Positions 55,685 through 64,000 of a DNA stretch of 64,000 nt are shown in pieces. The first letter of the stretch is position 1; every line of letters starts with the position of its first letter. The notes beneath the pieces are model-generated. The model was not told the DNA's origin. It searched no databases and saw nothing but the letters and a program-made list of their open reading frames with translations. The stretch is from Saccharopolyspora gloriosae. GTDB lineage: Bacteria; Actinomycetota; Actinomycetes; Mycobacteriales; Pseudonocardiaceae. Position numbers and translations under genes: made by a program. The stretch lies in assembly GCF_022828475.1 (NCBI RefSeq), contig NZ_CP059557.1, positions 620,001-684,000 on the forward strand. Direction: 5' to 3'.

Positions 55685-56854
55685 GTGGACCTGTACGAGT
55701 ACCAGGCGAAGGAACTCTTCGCTTCCCACGGAGTGCCGACGCTGCCCGGTTCCGTGGCCGTAACCCCCGAAGAGGCCAAGGCAGCCGCCGATGAACTCGG
55801 CGGGCCCGTGGTGGTCAAGGCCCAGGTGAAAACCGGGGGCCGTGGCAAGGCCGGCGGCGTGAAGCTGGCGGAGACGCCGGACGAGGCCCAGACCAAGGCC
55901 GAGGCGATCCTCGGTCTGGACATCAAGGGTCACGTGACGCGTCGTGTGCTGATCACGACCGCCTCTGACATCGCCGACGAGTACTACTTCTCCTTCCTGC
56001 TCGACCGCGCCAACAGGAACTTCCTGGCCATGGCCTCGGTCGAGGGCGGGATGGAGATCGAGGAAGTCGCCGCGACCAAGCCCGAGGCGCTGGCGCGCAT
56101 CGCGATCGACCCGATTCAGGGCGTGGACGCCGCTAAGGCCCGCGAGATCGTCGAAGCCGCCAACTTCCCGGCCGAGGTCGCCGACCAGGTTGTCGACGTG
56201 ATCGTCAAGCTGTGGGAGACCTTCGTTTCGGAGGACGCCACGCTCGTCGAGATCAACCCGCTGGTCAAGGACCCGCAGGGCAAGATCATCGCGTTGGACG
56301 GCAAGGTCACGCTGGACGAGAACGCAACGTTCCGGCAGCCGCAGCAGGCGGAGCTGGTCGACGCCGAGGCGGAGGACCCGCTGGAGGCGAAGGCCAAGGC
56401 CAAGGGCCTCAACTACGTCAAGCTGGACGGCGAGGTCGGCATCATCGGTAACGGTGCCGGTCTGGTCATGTCCACGCTGGACGTGGTGGCTTACGCCGGT
56501 GAGGCGCACAACAGCGTCAAGCCCGCGAACTTCCTCGACATCGGTGGCGGCGCGTCCGCCGAGGTCATGGCCGCCGGGCTGGACGTCATCCTCGGTGACA
56601 ACGACGTGAAGTCGGTCTTCGTCAACGTCTTCGGCGGGATCACCGCCTGCGACGCCGTGGCCAACGGCATCGTGCAGGCGCTGAAGATCCTGGGCGACGA
56701 CGCCACGAAGCCGCTGGTCGTCCGCCTCGACGGCAACAACGTCGTGGAAGGCCGGCGCATCCTGGCCGAGGCGAACCACCCGCTGGTCACCTTGGTCGAC
56801 ACGATGGACGGCGCGGCCGACAAGGCCGCCGAACTTGCTGCTGCGGGGGCGTGA
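55685..56854 (+). CDS. sucC: succinyl-CoA synthetase beta subunit
   Basis: SucC binds ATP or GDP and succinate in the TCA cycle enzyme that makes succinate and nucleoside triphosphate. The 389-residue protein begins [19 protein letters not shown], has an ATP-grasp domain ([20 protein letters not shown]) and the C-terminal flavodoxin-like domain with [12 protein letters not shown] and [13 protein letters not shown] 55685 has AGGAGAG upstream. sucD starts 4 bp after the stop, so both subunits are co-translated. Confidence 0.97.
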   Translation: MDLYEYQAKELFASHGVPTLPGSVAVTPEEAKAAADELGGPVVVKAQVKTGGRGKAGGVKLAETPDEAQTKAEAILGLDIKGHVTRRVLITTASDIADEYYFSFLLDRANRNFLAMASVEGGMEIEEVAATKPEALARIAIDPIQGVDAAKAREIVEAANFPAEVADQVVDVIVKLWETFVSEDATLVEINPLVKDPQGKIIALDGKVTLDENATFRQPQQAELVDAEAEDPLEAKAKAKGLNYVKLDGEVGIIGNGAGLVMSTLDVVAYAGEAHNSVKPANFLDIGGGASAEVMAAGLDVILGDNDVKSVFVNVFGGITACDAVANGIVQALKILGDDATKPLVVRLDGNNVVEGRRILAEANHPLVTLVDTMDGAADKAAELAAAGA

Positions 56855-56857
56855 CCC

Positions 56858-57742
56858 ATGGCCATCTTCCTCAATGACAACAGCAAGGTCATCGTTCAGG
56901 GCATCACCGGGTCCGAGGGCACCAAGCACACCGCGCGGATGCTGAAGTCGGGCACCAACGTCGTCGGTGGTGTCAACGCCCGCAAGGCCGGGCAGACCGT
57001 CGAGATCGAGGGCAAAGAGCTCCAGGTCTTCGGCACCGTCGCCGAGGCGATCAAGGAGACCGGCGCCGACGTGTCGGTGCTGTTCGTGCCGCCGAAGTTC
57101 GCCAAGGACGCGGTCGTCGAGGCCATCGACGCCGAGATCCCGCTCGCCGTGGTCATCACCGAGGGCATCCCGGTGCACGACTCGGCGTACTTCTGGGCGC
57201 ACGCGAACGCCACCGGCAACAAGACCCGCATCGTCGGGCCGAACTGCCCCGGCGTGATCTCGCCCGGCAAGTCCAACGCGGGCATCATCCCGGCGGACAT
57301 CACCGGCCCGGGCAAGATCGGTCTGGTGTCGAAGTCGGGCACGCTGACGTACCAGATGATGTACGAGCTGCGGGACATCGGTTTCTCGACCGCCGTCGGC
57401 ATCGGCGGTGACCCGATCATCGGCACCACGCACATCGACGCGCTCCAGGCGTTCCAGGACGACCCGGAGACCGAGGCGATCGTGATGATCGGCGAGATCG
57501 GTGGCGACGCCGAGGAGCGGGCCGCGGACTACATCAAGGCCAACATCACCAAGCCGGTGGTGGGCTACGTCGCCGGGTTCACCGCGCCGGAGGGCAAGAC
57601 GATGGGCCACGCGGGCGCCATCGTGTCCGGTTCGTCGGGTACCGCTGCGGCGAAGAAGGAAGCTCTGGAGGCCGCCGGCGTCAAGGTCGGCAAGACCCCC
57701 AGCGAGACCGCGAACCTGATGCGCGAGATCGTCAAGGGCTGA
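56858..57742 (+). CDS. sucD: succinyl-CoA synthetase alpha subunit
   Basis: The 294-residue subunit has the CoA-binding Rossmann domain ([33 protein letters not shown]) and the catalytic phospho-His in [16 protein letters not shown] (about residue 250). [17 protein letters not shown] is also characteristic. It forms the TCA cycle enzyme with SucC. A hairpin follows the stop. Confidence 0.97.
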   Translation: MAIFLNDNSKVIVQGITGSEGTKHTARMLKSGTNVVGGVNARKAGQTVEIEGKELQVFGTVAEAIKETGADVSVLFVPPKFAKDAVVEAIDAEIPLAVVITEGIPVHDSAYFWAHANATGNKTRIVGPNCPGVISPGKSNAGIIPADITGPGKIGLVSKSGTLTYQMMYELRDIGFSTAVGIGGDPIIGTTHIDALQAFQDDPETEAIVMIGEIGGDAEERAADYIKANITKPVVGYVAGFTAPEGKTMGHAGAIVSGSSGTAAAKKEALEAAGVKVGKTPSETANLMREIVKG

Positions 57743-57756
57743 TTTCTCTTTTCCAC

Positions 57757-57795
57757 GACCGGGGCCGGGCACCTTGTTTGGTGTCCGGCCCGGTC
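57757..57795 (+). terminator. terminator of sucCD
   Basis: GACCGG-GGCCGGGCACC pairs imperfectly with GGTGTCCGGCC-CGGTC around TTGTTT, 15 bp after the sucD stop, followed by ATTTCG. Confidence 0.65.
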
Positions 57796-58128
57796 ATTTC
57801 GCGTCCGGAATCGCTGCATCGGACGAGGTCAGCGGGTGTTCCGCGGTCGCGTTTCGGTCTGTTGCGGTGAACTTCTCCACAATTGCCAACCAGAGGTACT
57901 CGCAGTCGCGGTTCGCTGCTCATGAGCCTTGCCGGTGCGGTGGCCGCGTGGCCGGTGACCGGGGTGAACGGGCGGAGTTCGGTTCGGTGCGGGCACTTCG
58001 GGCGGATGACCACGGACGGTCCTGCCCGTTCGGCGACTGAATCACAGTCCGATACCGTTTCGAGTGTCACTCTTCCGAGATGACACTTGCGTTCTCCTGA
58101 CCCTCGGCGAGGAGGAGTCCTCTCAATC
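57796..58128. other. intergenic before the DUF5336 gene
   Basis: No gene or repeat is seen. The sequence around 58030-58090 (CCGATACCGTTTCGAGTG) is AT-richer and probably carries the downstream promoter. Confidence 0.5.
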
Positions 58129-59091
58129 ATGTCCACGCCCTACGGTGCGCCCCCGCCCCACCAGCAGGCACCTCCGCACGCAGGGCCTCCTCGTGCGGAG
58201 ACGCCGCAGCCCGGTGACGCGGGCGGCACCGACCTCAAGTCCATCCTGCCGCTCGTGGCCGCGGGTGCCGGGCTGATCGCGTACGTCCTCGGCTTCTTCG
58301 ACCCGGCCGCCGTCGGGATCATGACCGGAACCGCCGGGCTCGCGATCATCGGGACCGCCGTGCTGATGGGGCTGCGGAAGCTGCCGAAGACCCCGAACAC
58401 CCTGGTCGCCGCAGCCCCGCTCGCGGTCTACGGCCCGCTGGCGCTGCTGCAGGCCGTGGTCGGCGGAGTCGCGGGCAGCGTCACGATCGGACAGCTGGTC
58501 CTGGCTCTCGTGCAGGCCGCCGCCGTCGTCGTGCTGGTGCTGGCCGACGCGGAGGTCGTCACGTTCTCCGGCGGCGGCAAGAAGCCCGAACCGCGTGGGC
58601 GTCAGCAAGGTCCGAACACCGGCCCGTTCCCGCCGCTCGGCGGTCCCGGTCAGCCAGGTCCGGGCGGCCCCGGCGGCCAGCCGCCGTTCGGGCAGCAGCC
58701 CGGCCAGCCCCAGCAGCCGTGGGGTCCGCCGCCGGGGCAGCCCGGTTACGGCGGACCGCAGGGCGGTCCCGGTCAGCCGCCGCCCGGCGGTCCCGGCCAG
58801 GGCGGTCCCGGGCCGGGCGGCCCGGGGTATCCCGGCCAGAGCGGCCCTGGTGGTCCTGCTCAGCCGCAGGGCGGTTACGGCCAAGGGCCGGGCGGCTACG
58901 GCGGCCCCGGCGCTCCAGGCGGCTACGGCGCTCCTGGTCAGCAGTCGGGTGGCCAGCAGCCGGGCGGCCCGGACAGCCCCGCGAGCGGATCGCCCACCGG
59001 CGACCCCGGCCCGGTCTCCGGCCCCCAGTCGCAGGTCCCCGACGGCCCCGAAGGAACTCGGCAGATGCCGTACCCGGGTTCGTCGAGCTGA
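58129..59091 (+). CDS. DUF5336 (34-kDa antigen family) membrane protein
   Basis: The 320-residue protein has a Pro-rich N-terminus, four membrane helices (about residues 40-145; ILPLVAAGAGLIAYVLGFFD, VVVLVLADAEVVTF) and a long Gly/Pro/Gln-rich tail (about 160-320) made of GGPGQ-type repeats. It corresponds to Rv0954 of M. tuberculosis, which lies at the same place after sucD. The family function is unknown; links to growth and septum have been suggested in mycobacteria. ATG 58129 has GGAGGAG eleven bases upstream. Confidence 0.9.
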   Translation: MSTPYGAPPPHQQAPPHAGPPRAETPQPGDAGGTDLKSILPLVAAGAGLIAYVLGFFDPAAVGIMTGTAGLAIIGTAVLMGLRKLPKTPNTLVAAAPLAVYGPLALLQAVVGGVAGSVTIGQLVLALVQAAAVVVLVLADAEVVTFSGGGKKPEPRGRQQGPNTGPFPPLGGPGQPGPGGPGGQPPFGQQPGQPQQPWGPPPGQPGYGGPQGGPGQPPPGGPGQGGPGPGGPGYPGQSGPGGPAQPQGGYGQGPGGYGGPGAPGGYGAPGQQSGGQQPGGPDSPASGSPTGDPGPVSGPQSQVPDGPEGTRQMPYPGSSS

Positions 59092-59136
59092 CCGAGGAGG
59101 CGGCCGCACAACGAGAGTTGTGCGGGCGTCCGGGCA

Positions 59137-59167
59137 GCGGAACCTCAGCGGTGGCCGCTGACAAAAC
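59137..59167. repeat. shortened family B relic
   Basis: GCGG-AAC-CTCAGCGG-TGG-CCGCTGA retains the 5' end and a closed 7-bp stem of family B but lacks the middle of the element. It starts 45 bp after the DUF5336 stop, a position like that of copies 3 and 4. Confidence 0.7.
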
Positions 59168-59348
59168 GAGGTCAACACTCGAACTGGAAGAGTGCCGAAG
59201 GGCGCCGACCGCATTCGCGGCGGCGCCCTTCGCGTGTTCCGGGGCCGGACGGCTGCGACGGACTCTGCGTGATCGGCGTCGCCCGATGGGCGGACGCTGC
59301 GGCGAGTCATGGGGGGTGGGTGCGGAACCGGGTGCGAGATTCGGCCGC

Positions 59349-60989
59349 ATGCCGCTGATCGAATCGCCGCCCGATCCGGACCTGGTGCCCGAGCTCGACT
59401 CGGAGGAACGCGACCGGATCGGGGCTGGACGTCTCGGCCTGGTCGTGGTCACCACGATCCTGCTCGGCTACCTGCTGGCCGCCACGCTGCTCGCGCTCAC
59501 CGTCGGCACCGCCCGCGGCGCCGACGTCGGCCTGCCGACCTTGTTGGCCGCGGCCGTGCCGGGCTGGCTGGCCGCGCACCAGGTGCCGCTGGTGATCCTC
59601 GGTGCGCCGCTGTCGGTGCTGCCGTTCCTGCCGACCGTCGCGCTCGGCCTGCTGATCGCGGCGGTCACCGCCGGTTTCCTGCGCCGCTACGAACTGACCG
59701 AGGCGCACGGCGCGGCCCGGGTGATCGGCGTGATCGGGTTCTCGCACGCGGCGCTGGGAGCGTCGTTGGCCGCGCTGCTCGGCGGAGTCGTCGAGGCCTC
59801 GGTGCCAGGGGCGTTCCTGCGCTGCGGGCTGATCGCCGCCGCGGCCTCGGCCGCCGGAGCCTGCCGGTACGGCGAGATGCTCGGCCACCTGCGGGGGCTC
59901 GCCGGGCCGACGATCAGCGCGGGGCTCCGCGGCGGGCTGCTGGCCTGGGCCTGCCTGCTCGGCGCAGGCGCGCTGGTGGCGGTGAGCGCACTGTGCCTGT
60001 CCGCGCCGCGGGTCGGGGACATGCTCGGCAGGGCGGGCTCGGCGGGGGACGCCTTCGGCATGCTGCTGCTGTCGCTGCTGTACCTGCCCAACGCGATGCT
60101 GGCCGGTTGGTCGTTCGCGACGGGACCGGGAATCAGCGCCGGTGAGCTGGTCGTGCGCTTCTACGAGACCTCGCCCGGTCCGGTTCCGGAGCTGCCGCTG
60201 CTGGCGGCGCTGCCGCCGGGAGGCGCCGCGTGGTGGTGGCCGGTGGTCGTGCTGCTGCCGGTCGTCGCGGGCGGTTGCGTGGGCATGCGCTGCGGCCGCG
60301 GCCTGGATCGGTCGCACCGGCCCGTGGCGGTCGCGGTGGCCGCGCTGGTCGCGGCGATCGGCGTGCTGGTGATCGCCGCCGCGGCCGGGGGCAGCGCGGG
60401 CGGCGGCGGATTCGATCCGATCTCGTTGCACCCGGTGTTGGCGGCGGCGGCCACCTTCGGGTGGCTGCTGATCCCCGCGCTCCCTGCGGTGTGGCTGTTC
60501 CCGGCGGCGGACGCGACGGTGCAGGACGAGGAGATGCCACCGGAGGACGAAGCGAAGACCACCGAGGGCGACGGATCCGGCGGCGACGTGGCAGGGGACG
60601 AACCCGTCGCGGACGATCTCGAGGACGCCCCCGAAGTCCAGGACGCCCCCGAAGTCCAGGGCGACTCCGATGATCTGGACGCGTTCGACGCCCCCGGCGA
60701 CCTTGATGACCTGGAAGAAGTGGACCTGGAGTCCGGCGAGTTCGACCTCGACGAGGCGGAGTGGGCCGACCTGGTCCTGCGTGCCCAGCAGGCCGAGGCC
60801 CCTGATCCGGTGGTGACCTGGTCCGGGGAGCTCTACGACGACGGTCCCGAATCCGACGCCGCGGCCGGCGAGCCCGCTCCCGCCGAACTCGCCCAAGACG
60901 CGACGGACGAACCGGGCGTCTCGCCCGCCGACGCGGAGCCCGACGCCACCGACCCGGCCGCGCCCGGGACCGACGATCCCGGCCGCTGA
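59349..60989 (+). CDS. perM: PerM/DUF6350 cell-division membrane protein
   Basis: The 546-residue protein has about ten membrane helices (residues about 30-390; VVVTTILLGYLLAATLLALT, LGLLIAAVTAGFLRRYELTE) and an acidic disordered cytoplasmic tail of about 150 residues. It corresponds to Rv0955 (PerM), an integral membrane protein needed for division under magnesium limitation in mycobacteria, always found before purN. ATG 59349 was chosen; GTG 59316 is an alternative. The acidic tail contains two near-identical EDAPEVQ repeats. Confidence 0.88.
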   Translation: MPLIESPPDPDLVPELDSEERDRIGAGRLGLVVVTTILLGYLLAATLLALTVGTARGADVGLPTLLAAAVPGWLAAHQVPLVILGAPLSVLPFLPTVALGLLIAAVTAGFLRRYELTEAHGAARVIGVIGFSHAALGASLAALLGGVVEASVPGAFLRCGLIAAAASAAGACRYGEMLGHLRGLAGPTISAGLRGGLLAWACLLGAGALVAVSALCLSAPRVGDMLGRAGSAGDAFGMLLLSLLYLPNAMLAGWSFATGPGISAGELVVRFYETSPGPVPELPLLAALPPGGAAWWWPVVVLLPVVAGGCVGMRCGRGLDRSHRPVAVAVAALVAAIGVLVIAAAAGGSAGGGGFDPISLHPVLAAAATFGWLLIPALPAVWLFPAADATVQDEEMPPEDEAKTTEGDGSGGDVAGDEPVADDLEDAPEVQDAPEVQGDSDDLDAFDAPGDLDDLEEVDLESGEFDLDEAEWADLVLRAQQAEAPDPVVTWSGELYDDGPESDAAAGEPAPAELAQDATDEPGVSPADAEPDATDPAAPGTDDPGR

Positions 60990-61069
60990 CCCGATGAGTG
61001 CTGGGCCACTCGCGCCGGGACCTGGCCGCGTCCACGACCGGGCCGCCGCCTACGCTGCTCGGTGAGATC

Positions 61070-61840
61070 GTGACCAGGCACTGTCAGGAGTCAGAGCTGA
61101 GCACCCCCGCATCGAACGCGGCCTCCGCAGTACATCCGGACCCTGCCCCCGGCACACCGGCGCCGGACGCCTCCGGGCCGGATTCCGCGGCTTCGGACCC
61201 CGCACCGCAGGGACCGACGCGGTTCCGCCCCGCCGAACCGGCCCGCGTGCTCGTGCTGGTCTCCGGTTCCGGAACCCTGCTGCAAGCCGTGCTGGACGCC
61301 ACCGCGCAAGCCGGTCACCCGGTGCGGATCGTGGCGGTCGGCGCGGACCGGCCCGGCATCGAAGGCCTCGCCCGCGCCGAGCGCGCCGGGATTCCGACGT
61401 TCGTGCGCCGCGTCGCGGATCACGCGACCAGGCAGGACTGGGACGAGGCGTTGACCGAGGCCTGCGCCGCCCACGAACCGGACCTGGTCGTGTCCGCGGG
61501 CTTCATGAAGCTCGCCGGGGAGCGCTTCCTCGCCCGCTTCGGCGGCCGCTACCTCAACAGCCACCCGGCGCTGCTGCCCGCGTTCCCCGGCATGCACGGG
61601 GTGCGCGACGCCCTGGACTACGGGGTGCGCGTCACCGGCTGCACGCTGTTCGTGGTCGACGCGGGGGTGGACACCGGCCCGATCCTGGCTCAGGAAGCGG
61701 TGCCGGTACTGCCCGGCGACGACGAGGCGAGCTTGCACGAACGCATCAAGGCGGTCGAGCGGCGGCTGCTGGTCGAGACCCTGGAACAGCTCGCGCGGCA
61801 CGGCTGGACCGTGCAGGGACGGAAGGTGGAAATCCCGTGA
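61070..61840 (+). CDS. purN: phosphoribosylglycinamide formyltransferase PurN
   Basis: PurN adds a formyl group from 10-formyl-THF to GAR in purine synthesis. The product has a disordered Pro/Ala-rich lead of about 55 residues and the catalytic domain with [40 protein letters not shown] (catalytic Asn and His) and [11 protein letters not shown]. The start is unclear: GTG 61070 has a weak GGTGAG upstream; AGGAG at 61086 points to CTG 61097, an unusual start that would remove nine residues. It overlaps purH by 4 bp. Confidence 0.93.
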   Translation: MTRHCQESELSTPASNAASAVHPDPAPGTPAPDASGPDSAASDPAPQGPTRFRPAEPARVLVLVSGSGTLLQAVLDATAQAGHPVRIVAVGADRPGIEGLARAERAGIPTFVRRVADHATRQDWDEALTEACAAHEPDLVVSAGFMKLAGERFLARFGGRYLNSHPALLPAFPGMHGVRDALDYGVRVTGCTLFVVDAGVDTGPILAQEAVPVLPGDDEASLHERIKAVERRLLVETLEQLARHGWTVQGRKVEIP

Positions 61841-63402
61841 CCGAGAACTCGCAGGAACGGCGGCCGGTGCGCCGGGCGTTGATCGGCGTGTCCGACAAGT
61901 CCGGCCTGCTGGACCTGGCCACCGGGCTGCACGCGGCGGGCGTGGAGATCGTCTCCACCGGCGGTACGGCGCGCGCCCTCGCCGACGCCGGGGTGCCCGT
62001 CACTCCCGTCGAGGAGCTCACCGGATTCCCGGAGGCGCTCGACGGCCGGGTGAAGACGCTGCACCCGCGGGTGCACGCGGGCCTGCTCGCGGACCTGCGC
62101 CGCCCGGAGCACGCCGACCAGCTGGCGGAGCTGGAGATCCCGGCCTTCGACCTGCTCGTGGTGAACCTGTACCCGTTCGTGCAGACCGTCGCCTCCGGCG
62201 CGGCCCCGGACGAGGTGATCGAGCAGATCGACATCGGCGGCCCCGCGATGGTGCGCGCTTCGGCGAAGAACCACGGGAACGTCGCCGTGGTCGTCGACCC
62301 GAGCAAATACGAGTGGCTGCTGGAGCAGGTGCGCGCGGGCGGTTTCACGTTGCCCGAGCGGGTCGAGCTGGCGGCGGAAGCGTTCCGCCACACGGCGTCC
62401 TACGACGTGGCGGTGGCCGGCTGGATGAGCCGGGTACCGACGGGCGACGACTCGGCGTTCCCCGGCTGGCTGGGCGAGACCTGGCAGCGGCGTTCCGCGC
62501 TGCGCTACGGCGAGAACCCGCACCAGGCCGCCGCGCTGTACGTCTCCGGCGGTGAGGCGTCGGGCTTGGCCGCGGCGGCTCAGCTGCACGGCAAGGAGAT
62601 GTCGTACAACAACTACGTGGACGCGGACGCCGCGTGGCGCTCCGCCCACGACCACGCCGAGCCGTGCGTGGCGATCATCAAGCACGCGAACCCGTGCGGC
62701 ATCGCGGTCGCAGGCGACATCGCCGACGCGCACCGCAAGGCGCACGAGTGCGACCCGGTGAGCGCGTTCGGCGGCGTGATCGCGGCGAACCGCGAGGTGA
62801 CGGTGCCGATGGCGGAGCAGATCGCGGAAGTGTTCACCGAGGTCGTCGTCGCACCCGGATACGCCGACGGCGCCGTCGACGTGCTGACGCGGAAGAAGAA
62901 CGTGCGCGTGCTGACCGCGCAGCCGCCGCGCGAAGGCCGGATCGAGATGCGGGCGATCTCCGGTGGGGTGCTGGCGCAGCAGTCCGACGCGATCGACGCC
63001 GAAGGCGATGACCCGGCGAACTGGACGCTCGCGGCCGGACCGGCGGCGGACGAGGCGACGCTGGCCGACCTGGGCTTCGCCTGGCGCGCGTGCCGCGCCG
63101 TGAAGTCCAACGCGATCCTGCTGGCCGATGACGGAGCCACGGTCGGAGTCGGCATGGGCCAGGTCAACCGGGTCGACTCGGCGCGGCTCGCGGTGGCCCG
63201 GGCCGGGGAGCGGGCGAGTGGCTCGGTGGTCGCCTCGGACGCGTTCTTCCCGTTCGGCGACGGGCCGCAGGCGCTGATCGACGCGGGTGTGCGGGCCATC
63301 GTGCAGCCGGGCGGATCGGTGCGGGACAACGAGACGATCGAAGTGTGCGAGGCGGCCGGTGTGCCGCTGTACCTCACAGGAACCAGACACTTCGCGCATT
63401 GA
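61837..63402 (+). CDS. purH: bifunctional AICAR transformylase/IMP cyclohydrolase PurH
   Basis: PurH performs the last two steps of IMP synthesis. The 521-residue protein has the N-terminal IMP cyclohydrolase domain ([33 protein letters not shown]) and the C-terminal AICAR transformylase with the Lys-His pair in [11 protein letters not shown] and [13 protein letters not shown]. It starts with GTG within the purN stop (GTGA overlap), so the two are coupled. IMP made here is the GuaB substrate in the same window. Family B copy 4 follows the stop. Confidence 0.97.
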   Translation: MTENSQERRPVRRALIGVSDKSGLLDLATGLHAAGVEIVSTGGTARALADAGVPVTPVEELTGFPEALDGRVKTLHPRVHAGLLADLRRPEHADQLAELEIPAFDLLVVNLYPFVQTVASGAAPDEVIEQIDIGGPAMVRASAKNHGNVAVVVDPSKYEWLLEQVRAGGFTLPERVELAAEAFRHTASYDVAVAGWMSRVPTGDDSAFPGWLGETWQRRSALRYGENPHQAAALYVSGGEASGLAAAAQLHGKEMSYNNYVDADAAWRSAHDHAEPCVAIIKHANPCGIAVAGDIADAHRKAHECDPVSAFGGVIAANREVTVPMAEQIAEVFTEVVVAPGYADGAVDVLTRKKNVRVLTAQPPREGRIEMRAISGGVLAQQSDAIDAEGDDPANWTLAAGPAADEATLADLGFAWRACRAVKSNAILLADDGATVGVGMGQVNRVDSARLAVARAGERASGSVVASDAFFPFGDGPQALIDAGVRAIVQPGGSVRDNETIEVCEAAGVPLYLTGTRHFAH

Positions 63403-63446
63403 TCTGGCTTGTCGTCCGCCGGTCGTTTTTCTTTGGTGGTCGGGTG

Positions 63447-63545
63447 GCGGAACCTCAGTTGGTCTCTCGCTGCGGGATCTTTTTCCCTAGTGGCTCCGCC
63501 ACGAGGGAAAAAGCTGTCCTCGCGAGAGACCAACTGAGAACCCGC
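63447..63545. repeat. family B structured element, copy 4 (99 nt)
   Basis: Stem CTCAG-TTGGTCT-CTCGC / GCGAG-AGACCAA-CTGAG, inner CTTTTTCCC/GGGAAAAAG, apical GTGGC-tcc-GCCAC, with the same loops as the other copies. It begins 44 bp after the purH stop. Confidence 0.93.
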
Positions 63546-63571
63546 GGGTGGTCGGCTTTGTGACGTGGGCT

Positions 63572-63670
63572 ATGCGCTGACGCGCATACAGGCACGGCTT
63601 TGCCGCATGGCACGGCTTCGCCGTATGGCGCGGCTTCGCCGTATGGCACGGCCTTTGGGCGGTGGGCATG
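63572..63670. repeat. mini-hairpin array after family B copy 4
   Basis: ATGCGC-TGAC-GCGCAT is followed by four to five units of GGCACGGCTTTGCCGCAT and ACGGCTTCGCCGTAT type. The order hairpin-array is the same as in copies 2 and 3. Confidence 0.88.
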
Positions 63671-63725
63671 GCTTCGCCGCTGACGGGGGGCGACGGGTAA
63701 AGATCATTGGTCAGGGCTCCGTTGA

Positions 63726-63758
63726 GGGGCGGTGCGGGATCCCGTGCCGCCCCTTTTT
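63726..63758 (+). terminator. terminator with T-run
   Basis: GGGGCGGTGCGGGA pairs with TCCCGTGCCGCCCC through two G-U pairs and is followed by TTTTT. It probably ends the purN-purH transcript after the family B element and array. Confidence 0.85.
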
Positions 63759-64000
63759 GCGTTTTGGGTCGGGGTTCGTGGGTGGGCGGGGTTGTCGGTG
63801 TTCGGGCGCAGAATGTGGCCGTTCGGTGCGGGCGGGTGGGGGTTCGCAGGGCGGGTCGGCGTCGACCTGCGGTTATCGAACTTGTGTTCGCTCTTTGGCG
63901 TGAACGCCTTGACGGCGGCGCCGTGGCCAGGGTTTACTTAGGTCAGTCGAACGCGAGTTCGATCTCTGGTGAAGCCGGAAACGGCCGACTCCGGTGGTCC
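63759..64000 (+). promoter_or_regulatory. end of window, possible promoter of the next gene
   Basis: TTGACG (63909-63914), an 18-bp spacer and TTTACT (63933-63938) could be a promoter reading out of the window. A GTG at 63983 could open the next gene, but too little is visible. The rest is G-rich without a supported feature. Confidence 0.35.

Overview
The window is dense, very GC-rich DNA with GTG and TTG starts, WhiB, BldM and SigD-type regulators and PspC/LuxR signalling, so it is chromosomal actinobacterial DNA. Gene order follows two blocks known from Mycobacterium tuberculosis: tsaB-rimI-tsaD, groES-groEL1-whiB3, sigD-rsdA-guaB2-guaB3-choD-guaA (Rv34xx), and chorismate mutase-pcrA/uvrD1-M23 peptidase-sucCD-DUF5336-perM-purN-purH (Rv094x-Rv095x). 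The whiD-bldM-sigD order is that of Streptomyces. A member of the Pseudonocardiales, possibly Saccharopolyspora, fits best; this is inference from synteny and protein style, not from a search. Layout: 1-4000 holds the end of a glycerate kinase gene, an AraC/GyrI regulator and the tRNA t6A operon tsaB-rimI-tsaD. 4000-13400 is accessory: a secreted GH2 beta-galactosidase, a three-gene carnitine-degradation operon (dehydrocarnitine-cleaving enzyme, carnitine dehydrogenase, thioesterase) with its own palindromic operator, a SanA-like protein and a Tat-exported PhoD. 14000-22400 is the conserved chaperone and development block: CIRCE-controlled groES, groEL1 with a His-rich tail, whiD, a MerR regulator, a bldM homologue lacking the phospho-acceptor Asp, sigD and its anti-sigma gene rsdA. 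22600-30800 is guanine nucleotide synthesis (guaB, guaB3, guaA) with a ChoD-type oxidoreductase and an inserted NmrA/TetR pair with twin operators. 31000-46000 holds GH16 and LacI, two PspC proteins with a kinase/response-regulator pair, EamA/LysR, two receptor-type Ser/Thr kinases, membrane proteins of unknown function and a 3-hydroxybutyrate dehydrogenase. 47000-63400 is the second housekeeping block. The most unusual content is non-coding. One repeat family (called B here) has four copies of exactly 99 nt (27083, 47027, 50446, 63447) and a shortened relic (59137). All stems differ in sequence between copies but stay complementary, while the internal loops are invariant, the signature of a selected RNA or DNA fold. 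Three copies are followed by a smaller covarying hairpin and an array of mini-hairpins, forming a composite element of about 220-375 bp. A second family (A), about 50 nt with AACGGACCGTT-type arms, occurs at least eight times in intergenic DNA, also with compensatory changes. No tRNA, rRNA, CRISPR array, transposase or integrase gene was seen.
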